From the NCBI GenBank assembly GCA_050747245.1, contig JBOGNO010000006.1, positions 62,001 to 126,000 of the forward strand: DNA of 64,000 nucleotides, given 5' to 3'. The number at the start of each line of letters is the position of its first letter. The first letter of the stretch is position 1. The stretch is from JBOGNO01 sp050747245 (GTDB lineage: Bacteria > Acidobacteriota > Terriglobia > Acidiferrales > UBA7541). Below the pieces are notes generated by a model that did not search any database, was not told where the DNA came from, and was given only the letters and a program-made list of their open reading frames with translations. The translations under genes and the position numbers were made by a program. Below are positions 1 through 7,808 of the stretch, one piece after another.

Positions 1-76
1 TGACGCTCTTCGATTACGTGTAGAAATCGCTGCCGTAGACGTTGCAGTCGCATCTCCGGTTTGAAATACTGGCCGA

Positions 77-433
77 ATGTTCAGCGAAGCAGTCCTCGAT
101 CACTTCAAAAATCCGCGCAACGCGGGCGACTTGCCAAATGCATCGGCGACTGTGGAGGTTTCGAATCCCGTGTGCGGCGACATTCTTCGCTTAGCGGCTC
201 GAATTGAAAACGGAATCATCGCGGAAGTGCGGTTCAAAGCGCAGGGGTGCGTCACTTCGATTGCATCGAGTTCGATCGTCACGGAATTGATCCGTGGCAA
301 GTCGCTTTCTGAAGTTCGCGGATTCACCGCGAAAGAAATTTCCGAAGCTCTCGGCGGATTGCCGGCAGCGACATTTCATGGCGCGCAACTCGCGGCCGAT
401 GCCGTTGCAGCGCTCGTCGCGCAACTGCGTTAA
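77..433 (+). CDS. NifU/IscU-like Fe-S scaffold protein, atypical
   Basis: The 118-residue protein has the IscU/NifU N-terminal fold signature: DHFKNPRN near the start, NPVCGD with Cys33, and QGC (Cys58) followed by SIASSS. These are two of the three cysteines that hold a nascent Fe-S cluster in this family. The third, normally in an HC(S) motif near residue 102, is Gly102 here (FHGAQLA). Length is close to the IscU core (about 125). It faces mocA-xdhC and overlaps the mocA stop by 4 bases. The context suggests a role in supplying or holding Fe-S clusters for molybdenum hydroxylases rather than general Isc assembly; this is inference. No clear ribosome binding site precedes the ATG. Confidence 0.82.
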   Translation: MFSEAVLDHFKNPRNAGDLPNASATVEVSNPVCGDILRLAARIENGIIAEVRFKAQGCVTSIASSSIVTELIRGKSLSEVRGFTAKEISEALGGLPAATFHGAQLAADAVAALVAQLR

Positions 434-1032
434 GGCTTGACGACATCGGCGAGCGCGCGGCGCAGCGTTTCAGGATCGTTCAAATTCAGCAGGACTCCTT
501 CTTCTTCTGTCGCGACCGCGAGAATTTCGTCCGGATGATTCCAGACAACTGCGCGAGCGCCGAGTTCGAGAGGCGCGGAGAGCAATTCTTCGTACAGCGT
601 GCTGCGAAAAATCACCGGATGCCCGCGCTTGGCGCGATGCACAGGAAGGGTGACCGATTTTCCGCTCGCGTCGAACTGCTCGATCAGCTGCGCGACGAGT
701 TCAGCGGTGATGAGCGGCTGATCCACGAGGCAGAGAAGCAGCCCTTCCGTTGCGTCGCGCGGCAGAGAACGAATCGCGGCTTGAATTGAGGAAAGCTGAC
801 CGTTCTCCCAATCCTCGTTCACGACGACCGCGGCGGGATCGAGTTTCGCTTCGCGCGCGATCAAATCCGCGTGGGCGCCGAGGACGACGCGAACGAATTC
901 GATGCGCGGGTGGCGAACGACCTCGAGCAGATGCCCGAGGAACGTCGAGCTCCGGTAGGGCAGCAGCGCCTTGGGGCGGCCCATGCGGCGCGATTCGCCT
1001 CCGGAAAGAATCGCAGCAGCGAGCGGCCTCAA
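430..1032 (-). CDS. mocA: MocA-like molybdenum cofactor nucleotidyltransferase
   Basis: The 200-residue protein belongs to the MobA-like NTP transferase family. The N-terminal nucleotide-binding signature LSGGESRRMGRPK is clear, followed by NEDWENGQLSS and a CLVDQP motif, as in MocA enzymes that transfer CMP to molybdopterin for xanthine-dehydrogenase-type enzymes. The start is a TTG, one base after the stop of the upstream xdhC gene, so the two are almost certainly translated together. Pairing with xdhC supports MocA over the GMP-transferring MobA. The likely client in this window is the molybdenum hydroxylase encoded at 55.0-59.3 kb. Confidence 0.88.
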   Translation of the reverse strand: MRPLAAAILSGGESRRMGRPKALLPYRSSTFLGHLLEVVRHPRIEFVRVVLGAHADLIAREAKLDPAAVVVNEDWENGQLSSIQAAIRSLPRDATEGLLLCLVDQPLITAELVAQLIEQFDASGKSVTLPVHRAKRGHPVIFRSTLYEELLSAPLELGARAVVWNHPDEILAVATEEEGVLLNLNDPETLRRALADVVKP

Positions 1033-1033
1033 A

Positions 1034-1861
1034 TCAGCGCCGCGTGACGCTGGAGATTTGGCCGACCTGCAGCAGCTTCGAAGGCGCGGCCGTTTGCGCG
1101 TTGCGGCGCACGGCGATCAATTCCGAAGCGATGCTGACGGCGATTTCTTCCGGCGTGAGCGCTCCGATTTCGAGTCCAACGGGCGCGTGCACGCGCTCGA
1201 ATTTCTCGAGAGGGATGCCGGTTTTTTCGAGGGCCTTATAAATTTCGATGACTTTGCGTTTGCTGCCGATCATGCCGATGTACCGCGCTCCGGTTTTCAC
1301 GGCCCATTCGAGGACGTGCATGTCCTCTTTGTGGCCGCGAGTGACGATGAGAAGATACGTCCACGCGCCGGGATGAATTTCCGCGTAGGCTTTTTCGAAG
1401 CTGGTGAAAATTTCGCTGGCCATGGGGAAGCGCTCGGCGTTGGCGAAACTTTCGCGATCGTCAACGACGCCGATTTCAAATCCGGCCTGGTGCGCGACGC
1501 GAGCCGTGGCCACGGAGACGTGTCCGCCGCCAAATAGATAAAGGCGCGGAGAAGGCAGGATAGGCTCTACGAAAATTTCCAGCGTGCCGCCGCAGATGAG
1601 TCCGGTGTCGAAAGTTGGTTCGTTATTCAGATTGAAAACCATTTTGCGCGAGGCTTCGCCGGAGATTACTTCCTTCGCGGCGGCCCAGACTTCGGCTTCG
1701 ACGCATCCGCCGCCGATGGTTCCGGCAATGGAGCCATCTTCGCGAACCAACATGCGCGAGCTTTCGAAGCTGGGGATGGAGCCGTTGACGTGGACGATGG
1801 TCGCGAGGGCTCCGCGCTGGCCGGCGCGCCGCATGCGAACGATTTCCTCAAAGATGTCCAT
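1034..1861 (-). CDS. xdhC: XdhC/CoxI family molybdenum hydroxylase maturation factor
   Basis: About 275 residues with two parts. The N-terminal XdhC/CoxI domain contains GTIGGGCVEAEVW, and the C-terminal Rossmann-like domain contains LFGGGHVS and later YIGMIGSKRK. XdhC-type proteins bind molybdenum cofactor and help sulfurate and insert it into xanthine dehydrogenase or CO-dehydrogenase-like enzymes. A GTG lies one codon upstream, but the ATG at 1861 has an AGAAGG sequence at proper distance and is preferred. It is transcribed ahead of mocA with a one-base gap. Confidence 0.9.
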   Translation of the reverse strand: MDIFEEIVRMRRAGQRGALATIVHVNGSIPSFESSRMLVREDGSIAGTIGGGCVEAEVWAAAKEVISGEASRKMVFNLNNEPTFDTGLICGGTLEIFVEPILPSPRLYLFGGGHVSVATARVAHQAGFEIGVVDDRESFANAERFPMASEIFTSFEKAYAEIHPGAWTYLLIVTRGHKEDMHVLEWAVKTGARYIGMIGSKRKVIEIYKALEKTGIPLEKFERVHAPVGLEIGALTPEEIAVSIASELIAVRRNAQTAAPSKLLQVGQISSVTRR

Positions 1862-2580
1862 CACGCTGCCTTCTTGATAGCGTAGGCCCGCCGGGGCGCT
1901 GCGTCAACCGGCTGGGGGCCAGAGATCGCGGGGCGAGAGCGGGGGCGGTTTGTGATTGATCTCCTCCAGGGATACTTGAGTACCAGAACCTGATTTGAAA
2001 ATGACTGTTTTGTACCGATTGATTTTTTGGATGTTGTTGATTTGTGGTGATTTAACGATGCAATCAATATTCTGGTGTAGCGATTGATTTCTGCTAGAGG
2101 TCGGAGGTTCGAGATTGGAGATTGGAAAGCGATGCCCCATGTGAGCGGAGCACGATTGGTAGAGCTGGAATTCTTAATTCGCATAAGTGTCTCGATTAGA
2201 ATTTGCTCCGATCGTTTGTTTTCAGTGAGTTAGCTCCAATGTTGTTTCCGAGAGTGTCTCGATTAGAGATTGCCTCCCGGGCATGAAATCCGATCGCGGA
2301 GGGGGCGTCTCTGCGGCCCCTGCTTAATCCGCTAGTTGGATTTGGCACGTTAAAAGCAGTAGAGCACAGGCTAACGGGGAAGTAAAGTACCGGGACTAGG
2401 TATTTTGTAGGTGCCGGGCAGCGTGCTCGGCGGCAGCAACAGCTATACTTCGGATGCGGAAAGCCAAATCAAGGCGGCTGTGGGCTGAAGCGCGTTTGAA
2501 GGGCAAAGCGTGCACACTGTATCTGGTCCTTACGTTTTATTATCGAAATGCATTTACATCGTACCCCACTGTGCAGAGCA
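1862..2580. other. Long noncoding gap with part of a dispersed repeat
   Basis: About 720 bases between the divergent xdhC and the secreted protein gene. It is more AT-rich than the flanking genes and has no credible reading frame. It contains a repeat element at 2188-2267 (listed separately) that recurs near 60.4 kb. The rest shows short purine-rich phrases such as GAGATTGGAGATTGG, but no recognised RNA or promoter. Confidence 0.6.
2188..2267 (+). repeat. Dispersed repeat, copy 1 (TGTCYCGATTAGA pair)
   Basis: The 13-mer TGTCTCGATTAGA occurs at 2188 and again at 2255 in the same direction. Between them lies CGTTTGTTTTCA at 2213-2224. The same arrangement occurs on the minus strand at 60488-60422 (TGTCCCGATTAGA, then CGTTTGTTTTCA exactly 25 bases on, then TGTCCCGATTA). 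Identical spacing of two unrelated words argues for common descent. A TGT terminus would suit an insertion sequence end, but no transposase is present, so the element type is unknown. Confidence 0.6.
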
Positions 2581-3084
2581 ATGAGAAAACAAACAATCGC
2601 TGTAATCTTTTTCTTAGCCTCGACGGTCCCGTGTCTAGGGCGATTCAAAGCCGGCCAAAAGGTGGTTAGCACTGCGCGTTTCGGGAATGTGCTGTACTGT
2701 CTCCAGACGAAAGCATCGTCCTTTGGATACGCTCCCCCTCGCTTTGACGCGCATTCTTTCCGTGTCCGTTACGTCTACGGGAAATGGTCTTCAGTCGACG
2801 AGGATGACGAGCTCCACATGGTGGTGTATGGGCCACGCGAGGCATCGGCGACACTTTTCGAGGTATACCTTCGAACGGTGGAGGGTAAGGAGGAAATATT
2901 CATCGGAGATGCAGCAACGCTCAAGAGGGAAAATGGGCGGCTGGTAACGGGCGAAATCCCAGGGGGACAGGCTACGCTTCGGCGGATAGAAAAACTGCTA
3001 GTCGCCATCTCGCATCGACCGGCGATCACGATCACAGAAGGCGAAGTGAGGCAGGGTCAAGGGGCCTGTGTGTACCAACCTTAG
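2581..3084 (+). CDS. Secreted protein of unknown function
   Basis: A 167-residue protein starting at the ATG at 2581. The frame extends 11 codons further upstream, but a start at MRKQTI gives a standard signal peptide (two basic residues, then IAVIFFLASTVPCLG). The mature part has no domain I recognise. It contains alternating hydrophobic and charged stretches suggesting beta structure, and a single C-terminal cysteine. No strong ribosome binding site is visible. A good intrinsic terminator follows directly, so it is probably a single-gene unit. Confidence 0.6.
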   Translation: MRKQTIAVIFFLASTVPCLGRFKAGQKVVSTARFGNVLYCLQTKASSFGYAPPRFDAHSFRVRYVYGKWSSVDEDDELHMVVYGPREASATLFEVYLRTVEGKEEIFIGDAATLKRENGRLVTGEIPGGQATLRRIEKLLVAISHRPAITITEGEVRQGQGACVYQP

Positions 3085-3125
3085 GCGCAAGGGCAGCAGT
3101 TAAGCGCCTAAGGCCTCGATTTTAT
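3079..3125 (+). terminator. Intrinsic terminator overlapping the stop codon
   Basis: A perfect 10-base stem (CCTTAGGCGC at 3079-3088 pairing with GCGCCTAAGG at 3104-3113) spans the TAG stop of the preceding gene and is followed by a short T-rich stretch (CGATTTTATAT). The loop is long (15 bases) and the T run is modest. Confidence 0.5.
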
Positions 3126-3514
3126 ATCGCGTCACGAGGCCAAGCCCGACGGACAGCCCGCCTAGGGAAAAACGGAAAGGCAAATGGGCTAGGGTTCAGG
3201 TGCGAGGGGAACTATAATTCGCGACGTGATGAGGGTGGGGCGATGACGCTGCTCGAAGAGTTCTGCTTTGAGAGCATGGGGATCAATCGAAAAAGGTTCG
3301 GTGCGTGTGTAAAGCAGATCCCTCGGCTTCGCTCGGGATGACGGCTAGGCGGGAAGACGAAGAAGGAATGCCAGATAGGAACCGGTCGAATCCACACGCG
3401 CAAGGGGGGTGCATGGGACACCCATTTGAAATGAGAGAATCCCCACCCTCGCCGCGGCGAGGATGGGGCACCCGGCGAAGAGAAGAATTGTATTTTTAAT
3501 GAGAGGGAAGTGAC
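3085..3514. other. Noncoding gap with -10-like box and REP-like hairpins
   Basis: This 430-base gap upstream of the kinase has a perfect TATAAT at 3213-3218 but no good -35 box at the right distance. It then holds hairpin repeats at 3316-3468 (listed separately). A 32-codon frame from 3243 runs into the repeat and is not considered a gene. Confidence 0.5.
3316..3468. repeat. REP-like cluster of GC-rich inverted repeats
   Basis: Three hairpin-forming pieces lie in tandem. An imperfect ATCCC/GGGAT hairpin around CGGCTTCGCTCGG begins near 3318, ATGGGACACCCAT lies near 3413-3425, and the perfect 16-base palindrome CCTCGCCGCGGCGAGG lies at 3447-3462, extended by CCCCA/TGGGG to 3441-3468. Such clusters are typical of repetitive extragenic palindromes. 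Copy number elsewhere in the genome cannot be judged from this window. Confidence 0.5.
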
Positions 3515-6226
3515 GTGAGTCTCGGGGCGGGGACGAAGCTGGGGCCGTACGAGATCGTGGCGCCGGTAGGCGCGGGCGGGATGGGAGAGGTGTACCGCGC
3601 GCGGGATACGCGGCTCGACCGCACGGTCGCAATCAAAGTGCTGCCCAAGCACCTGGCCGACACTCCCGAGGCACGGCAAAGATTTGAGCGCGAGGCGCGC
3701 GCGGTTTCCTCGCTGAATCATCCGCATATCTGCACGCTGCATGACGTCGGTCACGAGGGCGGCACGGATTTTCTGGTGATGGAATATCTCGAAGGCGAGA
3801 CGCTCGCGAAGCGCATCGTGAAGGGCGCGCTCGCGACGCCGGAATTGCTGCGCACAGCGATTGAGATTGCGGACGCGCTCGAAAAAGCGCATCGCCAGGG
3901 CGTAATTCACCGCGATTTGAAGCCGGGCAACATCATGCTGACGAAGTCCGGGGCGAAGCTGATGGACTTCGGGCTGGCGAAGGCTGCGAGCGCGGGAGGG
4001 GCGGCGCCTTCATCGACCTTGACGATGTCGCTGAATCAAGCCGCGGCCACAACGGAGCCGCTGACGGCGAAGGGAACGATCGTCGGCACGTTCCAATACA
4101 TGGCGCCGGAACAAGTGGAAGGCAAAGAATCTGACGCGCGCGCGGACATCTTCGCATTCGGCGCGGTATTGTATGAAATGGCGACAGGGAAGCGAGCGTT
4201 CGAAGGCAAGTCGCAGGCGAGCGTGATTGCCGCAATTCTCGCCGCGGAGCCGCCGCCGATTTCGACGTTGCAGCCGATGTCGCCGCCGGCGCTTGACCGC
4301 GTGGTGAGAATTTGCCTAGCGAAAGATCCGGACGAGCGGTTTCAGAGCGCGCACGACTTGAAATTGCAACTGGAATGGATTCGCGATGCGGGTTCGCAGG
4401 CAGGGGTTCCCGCGCCGGTGATTGCGCGGCGCAAGCATCGCGAGCTGAGTCTTGCGGTGGCGGCTGCGCTAGCTATTATCGCCGCGACTGTCTTCGCAGT
4501 CTCGTATTTCACGCGTGGGTCGGCGGAGCGGCAGCCAATTCGCGCCTTTATCAAGCCAGCACAGAATTCGAGCATCGCTAGTTACAATGGCGGGTCCGCG
4601 GGGTTTGCAGTCTCGCCGGACGGACTTCGTTTGGCCTATGTGGCGACTACGCCGAAGGGAAAATCCGTCTTGTGGGTCCGTGCTCTCGACTCGTTGCAAG
4701 CCCAGCCGCTCGACGACACCGAAGGAGCAGTTCTGCCATTTTGGTCCCCAGACAGCCGCTTTATCGGATTTTTTGCGGACGGAAAACTGAAGAAAATCGA
4801 AGCGTCTGGCGGACCGTCATTGACTCTTTGCGATGCACCAGGAGGACGCGGCGGCACCTGGAATGGGGACGGGACCATTGTTTTTTCGCCGTTTTTTAGC
4901 ACGCCGCTCTATCGCGTTTCAGCCGCAGGCGGCGTGGCCGCTCAGGTGACAATTCTCGACCGCGGAAAGAATGAATCCACACACCGCTGGCCGTGGTTCC
5001 TGCCTGACGGGCGGCACTTTCTCTACTTGGCAGGCAATCCGCTTACGCCCGCGGGTGTTCCAACCAACTCCATCATGGTTGGTTCACTCGACTCCAAGGA
5101 AACCAAATTCCTTTTCCATTGCCATTCCAATGCCATCTTCAGCTCGGGCTACATTCTCTTTCTTCGGCAGAACACACTCATGGCACAGCCCTTCGATCCA
5201 AAGAGTCTCGAATTGACAGGCGATGCCGGGCCAGTAGCGGAACAAGTGGAAGACGCTGTACCACGAGTGCAGGGCGAATTTTCTGCGTCCCACAACGGAG
5301 TGCTTGCTTATCTGGAGATGGGGAGCGCCGGCCGACAATTGACCTGGTTTGACAGGAGCGGGAAACAGCTCGGGACGGTGCCTGGCGCAGATAGCTACGC
5401 CGACCCGCACATCTCACCTAACGGAAAGGAGCTGGTTTTTCAGCTTGAGACTCCTGGCAGCGACATCTGGCTTTACGATATGGCGCGCAGTGTGAAGACG
5501 CGATTCAGCTTCGGCTCAGGGAATATGTCTCCGATATGGTCGCCTGACGGTAGCCGCATCGCGTACACCTCCGTACGCAACGGCGGGTTTGGGATTTATG
5601 GGAAAGCTGCCGACGGCTCGGAGCGAGAAGAGGTTCTTGTCCAGCCCGGTCCAGATCAGTTGTACCCCGTGGATTGGTCTCCCGATGGCAAATTCATTGC
5701 CTATCTGGACTGGCAGCCTGGCGGAACGGTGTTGATGATGCTTCCGCTGCAAGGCGACCACAAGCCACACGCTCTCAATCTACTCCAGCAGTCCGAGTCC
5801 CCGTACTTTTCCTTTCAGACCGTTGCTTTCTTTTCACCGGACGGAAAATGGCTGGCCTATAGTTCGGCCGAATCGGGCAGGTGGGAGGTTTATGTCAGCC
5901 CCTTCCCAGGACCGGGAGGAAAGTGGCAGGTATCGACCGGGGGTGGATGGTTTCCACGATGGCGACACGATGGCAGAGAGCTTTTTTATGTTTCGCCTGA
6001 CAATAAAATTATGTCCGCCGAAGTGAAAACAAGCGGCTCGAGTTTTGTAGTTGGCGCCGTCCAGCCGCTTTTCGAGACCAAGCCATATTTCGGGCTGTTC
6101 ACCGCCAACCTATTCGATGTCACAGCGGACGGCCAGAAGTTCGTTGTTCCTTACGAGACTGGTCAACCGGACAGAACGTTCGCCCTGGTCGTCAACTGGC
6201 CGGCGGTGCTGAAGAAACAGCCATGA
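3515..6226 (+). CDS. Membrane Ser/Thr protein kinase with TolB-like beta-propeller
   Basis: A 903-residue receptor-type kinase. The N-terminal kinase domain (about residues 12-275) has the glycine loop GAGGMGEV, VAIK with Lys41, HRD with Asp134, Asn139 and DFG with Asp151, so it should be active. A single transmembrane helix follows at about 312-333. The outside part carries many PD40/TolB-like blades with SPDG motifs. This layout is very common in Acidobacteriota. The propeller is presumed to sense an extracellular ligand, which is unknown. The start is GTG, preceded by a GAGAGGGAAG Shine-Dalgarno-like stretch. The stop overlaps the start of a small kinase remnant. Confidence 0.92.
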   Translation: MSLGAGTKLGPYEIVAPVGAGGMGEVYRARDTRLDRTVAIKVLPKHLADTPEARQRFEREARAVSSLNHPHICTLHDVGHEGGTDFLVMEYLEGETLAKRIVKGALATPELLRTAIEIADALEKAHRQGVIHRDLKPGNIMLTKSGAKLMDFGLAKAASAGGAAPSSTLTMSLNQAAATTEPLTAKGTIVGTFQYMAPEQVEGKESDARADIFAFGAVLYEMATGKRAFEGKSQASVIAAILAAEPPPISTLQPMSPPALDRVVRICLAKDPDERFQSAHDLKLQLEWIRDAGSQAGVPAPVIARRKHRELSLAVAAALAIIAATVFAVSYFTRGSAERQPIRAFIKPAQNSSIASYNGGSAGFAVSPDGLRLAYVATTPKGKSVLWVRALDSLQAQPLDDTEGAVLPFWSPDSRFIGFFADGKLKKIEASGGPSLTLCDAPGGRGGTWNGDGTIVFSPFFSTPLYRVSAAGGVAAQVTILDRGKNESTHRWPWFLPDGRHFLYLAGNPLTPAGVPTNSIMVGSLDSKETKFLFHCHSNAIFSSGYILFLRQNTLMAQPFDPKSLELTGDAGPVAEQVEDAVPRVQGEFSASHNGVLAYLEMGSAGRQLTWFDRSGKQLGTVPGADSYADPHISPNGKELVFQLETPGSDIWLYDMARSVKTRFSFGSGNMSPIWSPDGSRIAYTSVRNGGFGIYGKAADGSEREEVLVQPGPDQLYPVDWSPDGKFIAYLDWQPGGTVLMMLPLQGDHKPHALNLLQQSESPYFSFQTVAFFSPDGKWLAYSSAESGRWEVYVSPFPGPGGKWQVSTGGGWFPRWRHDGRELFYVSPDNKIMSAEVKTSGSSFVVGAVQPLFETKPYFGLFTANLFDVTADGQKFVVPYETGQPDRTFALVVNWPAVLKKQP

Positions 6227-6294
6227 CGCTGGGGCGCGACGTGGCGCTGAAGGTTGTGCCTGAAACTTTCGCGCGCGACGGAGGGGAAGGATGA
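6223..6294 (+). pseudogene. Remnant of a second Ser/Thr kinase (23 codons)
   Basis: An ATG overlapping the kinase stop (ATGA) opens a 23-residue frame with LGRDVALKVVPETFARD. This matches kinase subdomain II, including the ATP-binding lysine; compare LGRRVALKFLPEEL in the kinase at 37.5 kb. Nothing else of the kinase remains. The frame ends in TGA overlapping the ATG of the next gene. It most likely marks a deleted neighbouring kinase gene. A translated coupling peptide cannot be excluded, and the match is short. Confidence 0.55.
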
Positions 6295-7319
6295 AGGCGA
6301 TTGTATTTGCGCGGCACGGCGGGCCGGAGGTACTCGACTACAAAGATGTAGCCGACCCGGGAATCAAAGCCAATGAAGTGCTGGTGCGAGTGCGAGCGTG
6401 CGCGCTGAATCATCTGGACCTGTGGGTGCGCGGCGGGCTTCCGGGAGTGAAGATATCGCTGCCGCACATTCCGGGGAGCGACATCGCGGGCGAGATCGCC
6501 GCGGTGGGCGAACTGGTAACGCATGTGAAGGCAGGCGAGCGCGTGCTGCTTGCGCCCGGGATTTCCTGCGGGCACTGTGCGGCGTGCCTTGCGGGACAGG
6601 ACAGCCTTTGCCGGCAGTACACGCTCTTCGGATACATGGTGGATGGAGGATGTGCGGAATACGTGAAGTCTCCCGCGGCGAATGTGATTGTGATTCCCGA
6701 GAAGGTCACGTTCGAAGAAGCGGCGGCGGTGCCGCTGGTGTTCCTGACCGCGTGGCACATGCTGGTGACGCGCGCGGCGCTGCGGCCCGGAGAAGATGTG
6801 CTGGTGCTCGGGGCAGGAAGCGGAGTGGGCAGCGCGGCAATCCAAATCGCGAAGGTGATGGGAGCGCAGGTTATTTCGACCGTTGGGAGCGAAGACAAAA
6901 TTGAGAAGGCGCGCGCGCTGGGGTCGGACGAGGTGATCGTGCATTCGAAGCAGGATATTTCTGCGGAAGTGAAGCGGCTGACCGCCCGGCGAGGCGTGGA
7001 TGTTGTCTTCGAGCACGTGGGCGAGGCCACGTGGGCGAAGAGCATCGCGAGCCTCGTGCCGGGCGGGCGGCTGGTGACTTGCGGCGCGACAACAGGTTAT
7101 GACGGGCGCGTGGACATCCGGTATTTATTTAGTCGACAGATTTCGCTCCTCGGGTCGTTCATGGGCGGAAAAGCGGAACTTCACGAGGTGCTGAAGCTGG
7201 TGTGGCGAGGTCAATTGCACGCGGTAATTGACCGCGTGTTGCCGCTTGCGGAATGCCGCAAGGCGCACGAGTTGCTCGAATCGCGAGCGCAATTCGGGAA
7301 GATTGTGCTTACGCCGTAG
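6291..7319 (+). CDS. Medium-chain (zinc-type) dehydrogenase/quinone oxidoreductase
   Basis: A 342-residue MDR-superfamily enzyme. It has the GroES-like N-terminal domain, and CGHCAACLAGQDSLC provides four cysteines for the structural zinc site. The Rossmann motif is GAGSGVGSAAIQIAK. The usual catalytic zinc ligands are not evident: the first position reads CALNHLD, and the GHE motif is replaced by PGSDIAGEI. It therefore resembles quinone-reductase-like members that keep only the structural zinc. The likely reaction is NAD(P)H-dependent reduction or oxidation of a small organic substrate, not definable here. The ATG overlaps the stop of the kinase remnant by 4 bases. Confidence 0.85.
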   Translation: MKAIVFARHGGPEVLDYKDVADPGIKANEVLVRVRACALNHLDLWVRGGLPGVKISLPHIPGSDIAGEIAAVGELVTHVKAGERVLLAPGISCGHCAACLAGQDSLCRQYTLFGYMVDGGCAEYVKSPAANVIVIPEKVTFEEAAAVPLVFLTAWHMLVTRAALRPGEDVLVLGAGSGVGSAAIQIAKVMGAQVISTVGSEDKIEKARALGSDEVIVHSKQDISAEVKRLTARRGVDVVFEHVGEATWAKSIASLVPGGRLVTCGATTGYDGRVDIRYLFSRQISLLGSFMGGKAELHEVLKLVWRGQLHAVIDRVLPLAECRKAHELLESRAQFGKIVLTP

Positions 7320-7450
7320 TCCCCCCCCTCGATAATCTTCCAAAAGAGTGGTGACAAAACAGGGATTTCTACGTCTATTCGAGGCATGGACCTTGACGGA
7401 TGGGCATCTCAAGGAGATTATCTACTTGAGCAAGAGGAATCGAGGAGACC

Positions 7451-7804
7451 ATGCCAAAACGAGGGGCGGCACCGCTGGGAGGGGAAATCCTGCAGGGAAC
7501 TCTGGACCTGCTGATACTGAAGACGCTGGTGCTGGGTCCGGCGCACGGACACACGATTGCGAACGCGATCGAGCACCGCTCCGAGGAGGTGCTGCAGGTG
7601 GAGCACGGGTCGCTCTATCCGGCGCTTCATCGCCTCGAAGATCGCGAATGGATTTCGTCGTTCTGGGGAACTTCGGAGAACAACCGCAAGGCGCGGTATT
7701 ACATGTTGACGCCGAAGGGGCGGAAGCAACTGGTGGCGCAGGCGAGCCGCTGGGATGCGCTGGTGCGTGCCATTAACCGGATCGTACGTCCCGTGACGGA
7801 GTAG
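7451..7804 (+). CDS. PadR family transcriptional regulator
   Basis: A 117-residue PadR-type winged helix. It has LQGTLDLLILKTL at the N-terminus, the GHTIANAI helix, EVLQVEHGSLYPALHRLE as recognition helix, and a wing ending RKARYYMLTPKGRKQL. PadR genes directly ahead of large permease genes are a frequent arrangement in Acidobacteriota, where the regulator probably represses the permease; the inducer is unknown. The permease starts 4 bases after this stop, indicating one operon. Confidence 0.92.
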   Translation: MPKRGAAPLGGEILQGTLDLLILKTLVLGPAHGHTIANAIEHRSEEVLQVEHGSLYPALHRLEDREWISSFWGTSENNRKARYYMLTPKGRKQLVAQASRWDALVRAINRIVRPVTE

Positions 7805-7808
7805 GGGA

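Noticed and set aside
1..76. Possible end of a gene before the NifU-like gene
   Set aside because: Each frame closes within 62 bases and the residues are too few to identify a protein.
3243..3341. A 32-codon frame in the gap upstream of the kinase
   Set aside because: It ends inside a REP-like repeat and shows no conserved feature; a chance frame is likely.
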